From NCBI GenBank assembly GCA_964394085.1, contig CAYMWF010000037.1, positions 1-53,612 of the forward strand: 53,612 nt of DNA, in the 5' to 3' direction. Position 1 is the stretch's first letter; each line of letters starts with the position of its first letter. Source of the stretch: CAYMWF01 sp964394085 [NCBI: uncultured Gemmatimonadota bacterium] (GTDB lineage Bacteria > GCA-2686955 > CAYMWF01). The notes beneath the pieces were generated by a model, which was not told the DNA's origin, searched no databases, and saw only the letters and a list, made by a program, of their open reading frames with translations. Position numbers and translations under genes: made by a program. Positions 18,374 to 27,626 of the stretch are shown here, piece after piece.

Positions 18374-18940
18374 ATGTTCGGTAGAAATAATATGATGCTG
18401 TGCATCGTTTCATTATTGATCTCGCTCTGTGTCTTGCCTTCCCCGGTACCGGCTGAAAAAGGTTCGCCCGATCGGGCGGCTTATGTCAATGTCGCGAGAG
18501 TGCTGACTGAATGCACCGAGGCCATCGAGGCCAGGGCGACAATGGAAAAAGAAATAATGGAATGGCGCCGAGCCGCGGATAAAAAGTACTCGGAGATCGT
18601 CGAGATGGAGAAAGACCTGGCGACCCAGCAGCTTATGCTGAACGATGAATCCAGGGCCGCCTCGGAAGAAGAAATCCAGAAGAAGAAGATCGAGCTCGAG
18701 GCGTATCTCCAGGAATTCCAGGCTCCCGGCGGCAAGATTACGACGAGGGAAGCAGAACTTCTGAAGCCGATCGAGCAGAAGATACTCGCGTTGCTCGACG
18801 ACATCGCGAAAGAAAAAGAACTGACGATGGTGCTCGATTCTTCGGCCGGTGTTCTTATCTGGGCGAAGGATGAAATGGATATCACCGATATCGTTATCGA
18901 GCGTCTCAATTCTGAGAGTAGCAGTGAAGAATCAAAATAG
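18374..18940 (+). CDS. skp: OmpH/Skp-family periplasmic chaperone
   Basis: Holds unfolded outer-membrane proteins in the periplasm. The protein is 188 residues from the ATG at 18374, preceded by AAGGAA at a good distance; a TTG at 18359 is less likely. An N-terminal signal peptide ends near PVPAEKG. The mature part begins AAYVNVARVLTECTEA, as in OmpH proteins (xxYVNxxxVLxxxxEG). A long charged coiled coil (about 55-140) and a C-terminal strand (ELTMVLDSSAGVLIWAKDEMDIT) follow. Its position between bamA and lpxD is conserved in many diderms. Confidence 0.9.
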   Translation: MFGRNNMMLCIVSLLISLCVLPSPVPAEKGSPDRAAYVNVARVLTECTEAIEARATMEKEIMEWRRAADKKYSEIVEMEKDLATQQLMLNDESRAASEEEIQKKKIELEAYLQEFQAPGGKITTREAELLKPIEQKILALLDDIAKEKELTMVLDSSAGVLIWAKDEMDITDIVIERLNSESSSEESK

Positions 18941-18976
18941 GGGAACCGGCGTGTAAAGACCTTCCGCAGGGGTTTG

Positions 18977-20047
18977 ATGATGATGAGGTCTTGCATGATC
19001 TACGATATCAAAGAAATAGCGGATCTTGTTCAAGGAAGCATTGAAGGCGATACGGAGCTGGATATTCATGGCGTTTCCGGTATCCGGGAAGCTGTAGCCG
19101 GAGAAATTACATTTCTCGGCAACCGCAAATATCTTCCTTTCCTGAAAGATACCAAAGCGTCGGCGGTTCTTATTCCCGATATCGTTCTCGATCCCGGAAG
19201 GATCGCGAAAACGTTTATCAGGGTGAGGAATCCGTACGCTTCTTTCATGGAAGTCGTCAAGCTTTTCGCCAATAAGCGACCGGAATACAATCCCGGAATA
19301 CATCCGAGCGCGGTAATCGGACAGCGTGTGACACTCGGAGCCGATGTGCACATCGGAGCGAATGTCGTGGTCCAGGATGACGTCCGTCTCGGAGACTGGT
19401 CGGTTCTGATGCCGGGAGTATTCATAGGTGAAGGAACGCACCTGGGAAGCAGATGCCTCATATATCCGAACGTTTCGATTATGGACAACATCCTGATAGG
19501 GAATGAAGTAGTCATCCATGCAGGTTCGGTAATCGGCAGCGACGGATTCGGTTTTGCTCAAAACGGCAACGGAAATGAAAAAGTGCCGCAGGTCGGATGC
19601 GTCGAAATCGGGGATAACGTTGAAATCGGAGCCTCGGTTACCGTGGACAGGGCGACGTTCGGCAAGACCGTTATCGGTGCAGGCACGAAAATCGACAACC
19701 TGGTTCAGATCGCCCATAACGTAAGAATTGGTAAAGGCTCCATCCTTTGCGCCCAGGTAGGTATTTCGGGGAGCACCGAGGTAGGGGATTCCACGGTCCT
19801 GGCCGGGCAGGCGGGTGTAGTCGGGCATATAACGATCGGCAATGGAGCGGTCGTCGGCGCCCAGGCCGGCGTTACGAAGCCGGTGAAAGACGGCGAATGC
19901 GTTTCAGGTTACCCGGCACGGCCTCATCGTAAGGCGATGAAGACCCTGGCGGAGATACGGCGAATACCCGACCTTTTACGAAAGGTCAAGGAACTTGAAA
20001 ATCGCCTTGATGAGCTGAATCGAGAACTCGAGCGGAAGAAGAATTGA
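18977..20047 (+). CDS. lpxD: UDP-3-O-acylglucosamine N-acyltransferase LpxD
   Basis: Third step of lipid A synthesis: N-acylation of UDP-3-O-acyl-glucosamine. The protein is about 356 residues; the first of three consecutive ATG codons follows CAGGGG. The N-terminal uridine-binding domain ends near residue 100. Hexapeptide repeats follow ([20 protein letters not shown] and onward), and the likely catalytic His is in [23 protein letters not shown] is a strong LpxD signature. The C-terminus is a charged coiled coil ([20 protein letters not shown]). The stop codon overlaps the TTG start of the next gene in TTGA. Confidence 0.95.
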   Translation: MMMRSCMIYDIKEIADLVQGSIEGDTELDIHGVSGIREAVAGEITFLGNRKYLPFLKDTKASAVLIPDIVLDPGRIAKTFIRVRNPYASFMEVVKLFANKRPEYNPGIHPSAVIGQRVTLGADVHIGANVVVQDDVRLGDWSVLMPGVFIGEGTHLGSRCLIYPNVSIMDNILIGNEVVIHAGSVIGSDGFGFAQNGNGNEKVPQVGCVEIGDNVEIGASVTVDRATFGKTVIGAGTKIDNLVQIAHNVRIGKGSILCAQVGISGSTEVGDSTVLAGQAGVVGHITIGNGAVVGAQAGVTKPVKDGECVSGYPARPHRKAMKTLAEIRRIPDLLRKVKELENRLDELNRELERKKN

Positions 20048-21405
20048 GAAAACAACGAACCATCGAAGCCAAGGTTTCCTGCAAGGGGATCGGGCTGCAT
20101 ACGGGGAGAGAGGTCAATCTGTCTTTTCTTCCGGCGGAACCGGATACAGGTATCATTTTCCGTCGTATCGATACTCAACCTCGGGTTCCGAACATTGCAG
20201 CAAACCTGGGAAACCTGTCACGGTCCGAACGTTCGACATCCCTCGGTAAAGGCGGGGCGAAAGTTCACACGGTCGAACATGTGCTCGCCGCGGTCACGGG
20301 TGTGAGGATAGACAATATTTATATCGACCTCGATTCCAGCGAACCTCCGGCCATGGATGGAAGCGCACTCCCGTTTGTCGAATTGCTCAAGCAGGCGGGT
20401 CCTGTAGAGCAGGGTACCCGGGTAAGCAGTTTGAAGCTGCCGCTTCCCGTTGCCTATTCCAATAATGATGTGTCTCTCGTTTACATACCGGGAGACGGGT
20501 TTAAGATTTCTTTCACGATTAATTTCGATCATCCGCTGCTCGAGTCGAGTTTCGCCACGGTTGACCTGACCAACCATTCCTTCGAAAAGGAGATAGCCGG
20601 AGCCAGGACTTTCTGCTTTTCCAGGGAGATCGAAGAACTTAAGAAAATCGGCCTGATCAAGGGCGGTAACCTTGAAAATGCTATCGTCATTACAGAATCC
20701 GGGCTGCTGAATGAAGAACCATTAAGGTATCCTGACGAGTTCGTCCGCCACAAAATCCTGGACCTCGTAGGTGATCTCGCCCTCCTGGGCGGACAGATCA
20801 ACGGGCACATAATAGCGATAAAATCCGGTCACACCGCCAATGTCGAGTTCGTGAAAAAATTGCATGAAGCCGCCGGTGGAACATTTATAAAACCGATACC
20901 TGAATTATCCGGGGAATTCGGCATCCAGGAAATCAAGAAGACAATTCCTCACAGGTATCCGTTTCTCCTCATAGACAAGGTTCTCTCCTTCGAAAAGAAC
21001 AACAGGATGGTGGCTCAGAAAAATATCACCATAAACGAGCCGTTCTTCCAGGGGCATTTCCCTGAAGCCAGTGTTATGCCCGGTGTACTTATCATCGAAG
21101 CGATAGCGCAGACCGGCGCGGTCCTCCTGAATAAAAGCGACAGCGTCGGAAGCGATGAGCTGGTTTATATTCTCTCGATCGACAAGGCGCGGTTCAGACA
21201 TCCCGTAGAACCGGGTGATCAGCTTGTAATGGAAGTTACGATGGAGAAAGCCAGGGGGCGATTCGTCAGAATAAAAGGAAAGGCTTTCGTAGGAGAAAAA
21301 CTTGCCGCGGAAGCGGAAATACTTGCGATTCACGAGAACCGGAAATGCAGTGATCCGCCCGAAGAACAAACAGCCGAAGAAACTGTTACGGAAATACAAA
21401 ATTGA
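20044..21405 (+). CDS. lpxC/fabZ: LpxC-FabZ fusion: lipid A deacetylase and hydroxyacyl-ACP dehydratase
   Basis: Bifunctional protein, 453 residues. The LpxC part (about 1-290) removes the acetyl group from UDP-3-O-acyl-GlcNAc, the committed step of lipid A synthesis; zinc ligands His79 (HTVEHV), His236 and Asp240 ([10 protein letters not shown]) and the base His263 (SGHTAN) are present. The FabZ part (about 298-440) has HRYPFLLID, the catalytic His338 in QGHFPEA and Glu352 in IEAIAQ. The fusion is known from Bacteroidetes, Chlorobi and relatives. Both activities draw on the 3-hydroxyacyl-ACP pool, which may explain the pairing. It starts at TTG inside the lpxD stop. Confidence 0.96.
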   Translation: MRKQRTIEAKVSCKGIGLHTGREVNLSFLPAEPDTGIIFRRIDTQPRVPNIAANLGNLSRSERSTSLGKGGAKVHTVEHVLAAVTGVRIDNIYIDLDSSEPPAMDGSALPFVELLKQAGPVEQGTRVSSLKLPLPVAYSNNDVSLVYIPGDGFKISFTINFDHPLLESSFATVDLTNHSFEKEIAGARTFCFSREIEELKKIGLIKGGNLENAIVITESGLLNEEPLRYPDEFVRHKILDLVGDLALLGGQINGHIIAIKSGHTANVEFVKKLHEAAGGTFIKPIPELSGEFGIQEIKKTIPHRYPFLLIDKVLSFEKNNRMVAQKNITINEPFFQGHFPEASVMPGVLIIEAIAQTGAVLLNKSDSVGSDELVYILSIDKARFRHPVEPGDQLVMEVTMEKARGRFVRIKGKAFVGEKLAAEAEILAIHENRKCSDPPEEQTAEETVTEIQN

Positions 21406-22208
21406 AGAAAACAACAGCGATAAAGACTCGTATCCATCCCCGTGCTATTCTGCATCCCGAAGCTCAGCTGGGTGAAGGTGTTTACGTCGGTCCCTATTCG
21501 GTTATCGAAAAGGATGTGGTTCTGGGAGACGGCACTGAAGTCCATTCCAATGCGATTGTCCATTCCGGCACCCGGCTCGGAAGACGCAACAGGATTTTTC
21601 ACGGAGCAGTGTTAGGTAACGAACCGCAGGATCTGAAGTTCCGCAATGAAAAAAGCTACTTCATCGCAGGTGACGATAACACTTTCAGAGAATACTGCAC
21701 CATGAGCAGGGCTACTGAACACGATGGACAGACTATCGTAGGTAACCGAAACCTGTTCATGGCTTATACCCATGTAGGTCACAACTGCATCATCGGCGAT
21801 CGAAATATCCTGGCGAATTCGGTCGGCCTGGCCGGACATGTCGAACTCGAGGACAACGTTACAATCGGCGGCCTCTCCGCCGTGCACCAGTTCGTTCGGA
21901 TCGGGAGATTCGCTTTTATCGGAGGGTGCTCGCGTATAACCCAGGATATCGTTCCATTCACCAGATGCTCAGGTAATGATTTGCGTGTTGTGGGCATAAA
22001 CGCCATCGGTTTGCAGCGCGCGGGGGTGCCGGAAGAAGTGCGTGCGGTAATCAAACGGGCATATAAGATTATTTACCGTCAGGATCTGACCATTTCGAGA
22101 GCAATCGAAAAAATTCACGCCGAGCTGCCCGCAATCCCTGAAATTTCCGCTCTCCTCGATTTTCTGAAAAAATCGGAGAGGGGTATTGCCAGAGAAAAAT
22201 CACGATAG
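21402..22208 (+). CDS. lpxA: UDP-N-acetylglucosamine O-acyltransferase LpxA
   Basis: First step of lipid A synthesis: transfer of a 3-hydroxyacyl chain from ACP to UDP-GlcNAc. The protein is 268 residues, a left-handed beta-helix of hexapeptide repeats with the catalytic His127 in THVGHNCIIG and a C-terminal helical domain (from about 195, GLQRAGVPEE). The string LGNEPQDLKF is a typical LpxA marker. It starts at TTG and overlaps the previous stop in TTGA, so translation of lpxC/fabZ and lpxA is probably coupled. lpxB is not adjacent in this window. Confidence 0.95.
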   Translation: MKKTTAIKTRIHPRAILHPEAQLGEGVYVGPYSVIEKDVVLGDGTEVHSNAIVHSGTRLGRRNRIFHGAVLGNEPQDLKFRNEKSYFIAGDDNTFREYCTMSRATEHDGQTIVGNRNLFMAYTHVGHNCIIGDRNILANSVGLAGHVELEDNVTIGGLSAVHQFVRIGRFAFIGGCSRITQDIVPFTRCSGNDLRVVGINAIGLQRAGVPEEVRAVIKRAYKIIYRQDLTISRAIEKIHAELPAIPEISALLDFLKKSERGIAREKSR

Positions 22209-22224
22209 TCATCCTGTAGGGAAC

Positions 22225-22285
22225 CTCTCGGAAATAATTTCGCACCGTCTGCTTGTGAACCCGGATGGCAGGTTGCTTCCGAGAG
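22225..22285 (+). promoter_or_regulatory. Inverted repeat in the leader of the ABC importer
   Basis: CTCTCGGAA (22225-22233) and TTCCGAGAG (22277-22285) are perfect 9-bp arms enclosing 43 bases. It lies between lpxA and the importer genes. There is no T-run, so it is not a simple terminator. It could close a structured leader RNA, but I do not find the conserved boxes of the cobalamin riboswitch. Confidence 0.35.
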
Positions 22286-22362
22286 CACCCGTTGGAACCC
22301 CATCTTATATCCCTTGCTTGTAACGAGCGGTCCCGAAGTTGTTCAAGCCGTTTTTCACAAAT

Positions 22363-23316
22363 ATGTTATTCAAAGCACTATGGTTGATTCTGATGTTCCT
22401 GTCGGTTTCAACCTGTTTTTTCATGGTGGCGGATCCGGGTTTATCCTCAGACGGACAGGAAGTAGGAGTGATCCGGATTGTTGACGATCTCGGGCGGGAG
22501 GTGATCCTGCCCTCTCAAAGGGAGAGAATCATCTCCCTTGCGCCCGCTGCCACGGAGATCCTCTTCTATATCGGCGCCGGGAACAGGGTGGTCGGGGTTA
22601 CGCGGTTTTGCGATTTTCCCCTCCGAATATCCGAAATCGCAAAAGTAGGAGATTTTCTGAATCCGGACATTGAAAAAATCCTCGGTTTAGCGCCATCTGT
22701 CGTGTTTCTGACATCCTTTGTCCAGGAAACCGCCCTTGGCAAGCTCGAATCATTCGGGATACCGGCGTTCGTATCCTATCCTGCGGCTGTGGATTCACTT
22801 CCGGGAGCCATGAGCCGGATTGCCGCGGCCTGTGGAATTGAAGAAGAAGCGACACCGAGGATAGAGTCTTTTAAACGCGATCTGGAGACGATAAAGAAGG
22901 AAGCAGCCGCCGCCCGGGCGGAATTCGGTCAGATCGGGGTTTATTTCGAGATCGGGACGGATCCTCTTATGAGTATTGCCGACAACTCATTTGAAAGTAC
23001 ATTGATCCGTCTCGCCGGGGGAGTCTCCTGCTCGGGTAATCTGCCAAGAAAATATGCACTTTTCAGCGCTGAAAGAGTTATCGCGGCGGATCCGGACGTG
23101 ATCGTTATTGCTCATAAACTTGCCACCTTCGACGACGTGTCCTCCAGAAAGGGATGGGATGGAATCAAGGCCGTAAAGCAGGGCAGGATAGTTACATACA
23201 TAAGCGAGGATCTTCTGGTCAGGCCCGGCCCGCGGATCCTGGACGGGGCTAAACAGCTTGCAGCGGCGTTTTATCCGGAATATCCTTTCAGCTGGTTGCG
23301 GGGCGATAACCATTGA
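22363..23316 (+). CDS. ABC importer substrate-binding protein (BtuF/FecB type)
   Basis: Periplasmic binding protein for a B12-, haem- or siderophore-type importer, about 317 residues from the ATG at 22363 (a TTG at 22339 is possible; neither has a clear ribosome binding site). A hydrophobic signal segment is followed by VIRIVDDLGREVILP and IISLAPAATEILFYIGAGNRVVGVT, the classic start of the TroA/FecB fold. Two lobes are joined by a long helix near residues 160-190. A cysteine within the signal region (VSTCFF) is a poor lipobox, because the residue before it is Thr. The substrate cannot be settled from sequence. The stop overlaps the permease start in TTGA. Confidence 0.88.
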   Translation: MLFKALWLILMFLSVSTCFFMVADPGLSSDGQEVGVIRIVDDLGREVILPSQRERIISLAPAATEILFYIGAGNRVVGVTRFCDFPLRISEIAKVGDFLNPDIEKILGLAPSVVFLTSFVQETALGKLESFGIPAFVSYPAAVDSLPGAMSRIAAACGIEEEATPRIESFKRDLETIKKEAAAARAEFGQIGVYFEIGTDPLMSIADNSFESTLIRLAGGVSCSGNLPRKYALFSAERVIAADPDVIVIAHKLATFDDVSSRKGWDGIKAVKQGRIVTYISEDLLVRPGPRILDGAKQLAAAFYPEYPFSWLRGDNH

Positions 23317-24542
23317 AGCGTTCGAAAACAGCCTGGAAAACAGTTGTTCTTTTCCTGCTGTTGCTCCTCGTATCCGCCGCATCTCTCATGATCGGTCCCG
23401 TTAAGGTTCAACCCGCCGCCCTCGCCGCCATGATCGCGTCATTCAGAGATTCCGGTGTAGGTTTACAGAACACTGTTGCCTCAGCCGTCCGGGAGGTTTC
23501 TGCAGAAGAAAACACCGATAATCCGCAGCTCGATGCCGATCTGAAAGGCGGACGACTCTCCTTCGAAAAGAAAAACTCCTTCTTTGACAGGTTCGAAAAG
23601 AAACTTGGCATACGGTTCAGCACAGACGAACGAGTCCAGCTGAATAGTATAGATTCAATTAGCGCGGCCGCCGTCGGCAAGCTTGATCTTTTAAGCCGTA
23701 TCCTCTGGGAAATCCGCTTCCCCCGTCTGTGCCTGGCGCTGACCACCGGCGCTTCACTTGCCGCGGCGGGAGCCGTTTTCCAGGGACTACTGAGGAATCC
23801 GCTCGCCGATCCCTATATCCTGGGCATCTCATCCGGCGCAGGCTTCGGAGCCGCGGCAGGTATCGTACTCGGTTTCAGACTCCTTTTTCGCCCGTTTTTT
23901 TCTTTCTGCGGGGCGGTTGCCGCTTTTTTCGCCGTTTATGCCATCGGGAGCGAGAGGGGCAGGCTGCCGCGGGACAGGCTGCTTCTCGCGGGGGTGGTTA
24001 CCGGGGCTTTTCTAGGGTCGCTCATCATGCTTTTAATGACCATGGCCGTCAGCGACTTAGGGCAGATTGTACACATACTGATGGGGAGCCTGGCTTTTCC
24101 GTTTACAGATCAGAGCTGGCGTCTCTTCCTGGTTTGTTCGGTCCTCCTTGCCGGTTCACTGGTTTTCCTCATCGCGCACGGACGGGAGCTCGACGCTCTT
24201 GCTCTCGGAGACGAATCGGCCTCCCACGTGGGTATCGAGACGGAAGGAGTAAAAAAGAGGCTTTTCGTAGTCACTTCACTGGTGGTTGGAATCGCCGTTT
24301 CGTTCGCGGGCCTCATCGGGTTCGTAGGCCTGATCGTTCCTCATGCCGTGCGGCTCCTGTTCGGGCCGGCTCATACACGGCTGATCCTGGTTTCCGCTGT
24401 TGCCGGCGCGGTTTTCCTGTCGGCGGCGGATCTGCTGGCCCGTTCGGTCCTGCAGGCGGAACTCCCCGTCGGCGTTGTTACAGCCATGACCGGCGCCCCG
24501 TTCTTCCTTTATCTGCTGGCCACGAGACGGAGATTCTTCTGA
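23313..24542 (+). CDS. ABC importer permease (BtuC/FecCD family) with a long periplasmic insert
   Basis: Membrane subunit of the importer, 409 residues against a usual 320-350. After the first membrane helix (about 10-28) comes a hydrophilic stretch of roughly 75 extra residues (about 45-122, charged, KKNSFFDRFEKKLG in the middle) before the conserved ILWEIRFPRLCLAL. The rest is standard: GAVFQGLLRNPLADPYILGISSGAGFGA, the ATPase-contact region near GDESASHVGIE, and GFVGLIVPHAVRLLFGPAH. It starts at TTG within the previous stop and ends in TGATG shared with the ATPase gene. Confidence 0.92.
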   Translation: MKRSKTAWKTVVLFLLLLLVSAASLMIGPVKVQPAALAAMIASFRDSGVGLQNTVASAVREVSAEENTDNPQLDADLKGGRLSFEKKNSFFDRFEKKLGIRFSTDERVQLNSIDSISAAAVGKLDLLSRILWEIRFPRLCLALTTGASLAAAGAVFQGLLRNPLADPYILGISSGAGFGAAAGIVLGFRLLFRPFFSFCGAVAAFFAVYAIGSERGRLPRDRLLLAGVVTGAFLGSLIMLLMTMAVSDLGQIVHILMGSLAFPFTDQSWRLFLVCSVLLAGSLVFLIAHGRELDALALGDESASHVGIETEGVKKRLFVVTSLVVGIAVSFAGLIGFVGLIVPHAVRLLFGPAHTRLILVSAVAGAVFLSAADLLARSVLQAELPVGVVTAMTGAPFFLYLLATRRRFF

Positions 24543-25330
24543 TGCTGGATGTCTCTAACCTGTCATTCTCGTTTCCGGGCGGGGAGAATGTGGTCAACAG
24601 GATCGATCTGAAGGTGCCGGCAGGAGAGATCGTCGGCCTGTCCGGGCCCAACGGTGCCGGGAAAACCACTCTTCTCCGTCTTCTTTCAGGCACCCTGCGG
24701 CCTGATACGGGTCGGATAATCCTCGACGGTCTGCCGCTGGAACGATACGGCAGGAGATCTCTCGCACGCACCGCGGCCGTGGTTTCGCAGGAGCCGCCGT
24801 GGAGTTTCGACTTTACCGTGCGTCAGTACGTATTCCATGGACGATACCCTTACGGCGGGAGGTGGACTCCATATACGCAAACCGACCGGATCGCCGTGGA
24901 CGACGCCCTGGAAAAAGTGAATTTGAACCATCTGCAGAACAGGTATATCACAGAGTTGAGCGGGGGCGAGAAGCAGAGAGTCATCCTGGCCCGTTCTCTG
25001 GCGCAGACACCGCGCATCCTGTTTCTCGACGAGCCCGGGGCTCACCTTGATCTCCACCAGAGGGTGCAGATCCTCGACGTTATCAGGAAAAAGAACAACG
25101 ATGACGGAATGACGGTCCTGATGGTGTCCCATGACCTGAACCTGGCGGCCCTTTTCTGTTCCAGACTCTATTTCATGAAAAATGGCGAAATCGTGGCCGG
25201 CGGCGCCCCGGAGGAAGTGTGCACCAGGCAGATACTCGAGGATGTATTCGAGACGGATCTGGAGGTGGGCGTCGATCCGTGGGGGCACCCGCATTGTTTT
25301 ATTCATCCGGGAGAGGAGAGCGGCGGATGA
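24542..25330 (+). CDS. ABC importer ATPase (BtuD/FecE type)
   Basis: Cytoplasmic ATPase that drives the importer, 262 residues. Walker A is GPNGAGKTT, the signature LSGGEKQR, Walker B RILFLDEPGAHLDLHQR and the switch His VSHDLNLAA. AVVSQEPPWSFDFTVRQYVFHGRYPY is characteristic of iron/B12-class ATPases. A much longer upstream open frame (from 23729) is a shadow of the permease gene. The ATG overlaps the permease stop, and the 3' end overlaps the following barrel gene in ATGA, so the four genes 22363-27105 form one unit. Confidence 0.94.
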   Translation: MLDVSNLSFSFPGGENVVNRIDLKVPAGEIVGLSGPNGAGKTTLLRLLSGTLRPDTGRIILDGLPLERYGRRSLARTAAVVSQEPPWSFDFTVRQYVFHGRYPYGGRWTPYTQTDRIAVDDALEKVNLNHLQNRYITELSGGEKQRVILARSLAQTPRILFLDEPGAHLDLHQRVQILDVIRKKNNDDGMTVLMVSHDLNLAALFCSRLYFMKNGEIVAGGAPEEVCTRQILEDVFETDLEVGVDPWGHPHCFIHPGEESGG

Positions 25331-27105
25331 CAGTTATAAGGAAGTTCTCCGGATGCCCGGGATTCCGCCATCCGCCGGCTGGCCTGTCAGTGATGGCAAT
25401 CTTGATAATTGTATCGCTGACGGCGGGTTCCGGAGTTGCGGAAACTACATATTCCGTCAATCGTAACGGATTCGGTCTGCACCCGTTCGAGATCGTCAGG
25501 GGTCTGGCCGGCATGACTCCCGGAGGAGCGAATCCTTCGGTGCAGCGGCATGAAGCTGCATCCGGATGGTTGTCCGCCGACCGCGGCGACGGGTCGAACA
25601 TAACCTGGATACTTCAGGATATTCCCCTGCGCAGTTTCCTGCTGCCGGCCGTGCGTCCGGCGTTTCTGACCGCTTCATTTTTCGGGAATGTGTCTTACGC
25701 CCCGGCTTCCGGTTGTCCTTCGGCATCGGCGGGCGCTCTCGGCCCGGCGGTGCGGATAAAGCTGGCCGAGCACCCGGAGGGAGCTCTTCCCCTGACGAAT
25801 ATCGCTTACCTGAGCAGTCGCAGCTCCGGGTTCGATACCTTCAACGGGAGTTTCAGCCGCACCCTCGAAGGCCTCGGTAAACTAAGCCTCGGCGCGAGGT
25901 TTTCGGGGCACTCCGACGGAATCTTCGGGCTCAGGGGATATACTGCGCTCCTGCAGCCGTCCTCCTCCCTTGACCTGTTCTGCACTTACAGCCGGGCGGA
26001 AGGAGCCTGGACTTCGCCCATGGACTATCTTGAGTATGCTCCTTTCGGCGGCAGCGAAGAAAGGTTCGATGCCGGTGTCGGCTGGAAGCCGTCAGGCGGG
26101 TCCGGTAATCACGGGCACAGCCTGTACACCCGGATCGTGAACGCTTTCCGGACGGTTTCCGCTTACGACATGTCGTATTACTCCTTTCATGAAAGTGCGG
26201 CGGGATATGCCGGCTCTTTCAGGCAAATTGCGGGATTCGATGCGGGGTTGAGGCTGGAAGGCGGCCTGGTCAACGGCGGACTGTATGACGAATCGGGATA
26301 TTATGAAGCCGACAGCATCGGGACCTGGTCCTGCGCTGCGACGCTGACCGGGAATATTCTGCCCGAGGGAACGAATATTACTTGCGATGTGACTCTCACT
26401 GCGGAATATGAAGGGTTCGCCGGCATCGGCGGCGGTGTGAAAATAGAATCGAAAGGCCCCCTGGGATCGTTCGCAATTATTGAAGCCGGGGGGAGACCCC
26501 GGACTTTTTTCGAAAAAATGGCCGGTGAAAATCTCCCGGGAAGGGAGCGGGGGGTGTGGTTTCAGGCGGGATTACACAGAACACCGGTTGCAGGCGTCAA
26601 TCTAATCCCCAGAGTATTCATCAGGGCTCATGATCCATACCTGTTCTGGCAAAAGAACGGGGCTCTGGGAACATTCACCGTAGAAGAACGCCGGGCGAAA
26701 ATCTACGGGATCGAAACCAACGCTTCAGCCGGGTGGGGCGAGGGTAAGGGAGAGGTATCCGTCCGCTACTGTTTTACCAGGTCGGAAATTTCAGGCTTCG
26801 GCAGAAAGCCGTGGTGTCCTCTTCATGAACTGGAACTCCGGGGCCGCTCGCCGATCTCGCTCTTCGGCGGCAGATTGAATGCCGAAGCGGGGGGATTCGG
26901 AAGGTTGTTGCGGTGGGTCACTGCTTATGACGGCGAAACCATGGAATGGCTCCCCGGTTATTTCACCGCCGGAGGTACCATGGCGGTTTCAATCAAGACT
27001 CTTTCTGTTCTATTCCTCGTCGAGTACTATCCCGACACTGACCGGGGGGGTGGCGGCGGTTTCCTGGGCTGGCGCCTCGGGATAGACTGGAACTTCACCG
27101 ACTGA
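25327..27105 (+). CDS. Predicted outer-membrane beta-barrel linked to the importer
   Basis: 592 residues (570 if the ATG at 25393 is used). A signal peptide ends near GSGVAETT. The body alternates hydrophobic and polar residues with many Gly, Tyr, Trp and Phe and ends in WRLGIDWNFTD, as in barrel proteins. Residues about 85-145 (ITWILQDIPLRSF and onward) vaguely recall the plug of TonB-dependent receptors, but no clear TonB box or plug domain is visible. Overlap with the ATPase stop suggests it is the outer-membrane gate for the same substrate. Family assignment is by context and composition only. Confidence 0.6.
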   Translation: MTVIRKFSGCPGFRHPPAGLSVMAILIIVSLTAGSGVAETTYSVNRNGFGLHPFEIVRGLAGMTPGGANPSVQRHEAASGWLSADRGDGSNITWILQDIPLRSFLLPAVRPAFLTASFFGNVSYAPASGCPSASAGALGPAVRIKLAEHPEGALPLTNIAYLSSRSSGFDTFNGSFSRTLEGLGKLSLGARFSGHSDGIFGLRGYTALLQPSSSLDLFCTYSRAEGAWTSPMDYLEYAPFGGSEERFDAGVGWKPSGGSGNHGHSLYTRIVNAFRTVSAYDMSYYSFHESAAGYAGSFRQIAGFDAGLRLEGGLVNGGLYDESGYYEADSIGTWSCAATLTGNILPEGTNITCDVTLTAEYEGFAGIGGGVKIESKGPLGSFAIIEAGGRPRTFFEKMAGENLPGRERGVWFQAGLHRTPVAGVNLIPRVFIRAHDPYLFWQKNGALGTFTVEERRAKIYGIETNASAGWGEGKGEVSVRYCFTRSEISGFGRKPWCPLHELELRGRSPISLFGGRLNAEAGGFGRLLRWVTAYDGETMEWLPGYFTAGGTMAVSIKTLSVLFLVEYYPDTDRGGGGGFLGWRLGIDWNFTD

Positions 27106-27300
27106 ACGAATCCCTGACGGCCTCGCTCGAAAGAGACCGTTACTCCCGGCGGCACTTCGATCAGCTCGCCACCGGAACATTGGTGAACATTTCAGCATTC
27201 TGCCGGTAGAATCAGGTTCGCCGATGCGCGGATCCTCATCGGTATCTTGACACTGCCGCGGGCGAGTGTTTATATTCCTTTTTCTTTCGAAGGGGGCGTC

Positions 27301-27621
27301 GTGCTCTGGATCTCAGTCATCGTCATCATTATTCTAGTCTGCTGCGTCTGGTTTATAATATCCGTACTCGAAGTCATGGTTTCCAAGTTCCCCAGCAGGC
27401 TGCAGCCGCACGAAGCCGTGCACGTCACCATTGACAAGCTGCTCGATGTATTAAGACTCAGCGGTACATGCCCCAGGTGCCGGAAAAAAGCATATATCCG
27501 GCGCGGAACAAGAGCAGGTAAGCTCAGAGATTTAATCAGAGGAAAATCAAAGTTCATGTGCGGCGAATGTCGGATCAGCTGGCGAAGGTCCGGCTGGATA
27601 CGGCCTTACGGAAAGGAGTAA
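27301..27621 (+). CDS. Membrane-anchored zinc-ribbon protein, unknown function
   Basis: 106 residues from the GTG at 27301, which has AGGGGG four bases upstream. One membrane helix fills residues 2-24 (MLWISVIVIIILVCCVWFII). The cytoplasmic tail has two cysteine pairs (CPRC near 69-72 and CGEC near 97-100) that should bind zinc, separated by a basic stretch. I do not recognise the family. The fumarase alpha gene starts six bases after its stop and is likely co-transcribed. The longer frame from 27247 lacks a ribosome binding site. Confidence 0.7.
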   Translation: MLWISVIVIIILVCCVWFIISVLEVMVSKFPSRLQPHEAVHVTIDKLLDVLRLSGTCPRCRKKAYIRRGTRAGKLRDLIRGKSKFMCGECRISWRRSGWIRPYGKE

Positions 27622-27626
27622 TCAGC

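Noticed and set aside
22209-22362. Cobalamin riboswitch before the importer
   Set aside because: The leader is short and lacks the conserved B12-box sequence; only an unexplained inverted repeat is seen.
23729-24541. Long frame fused upstream of the importer ATPase
   Set aside because: It is the +1 shadow of the permease gene and very Arg-rich; the ATPase begins at the ATG at 24542.
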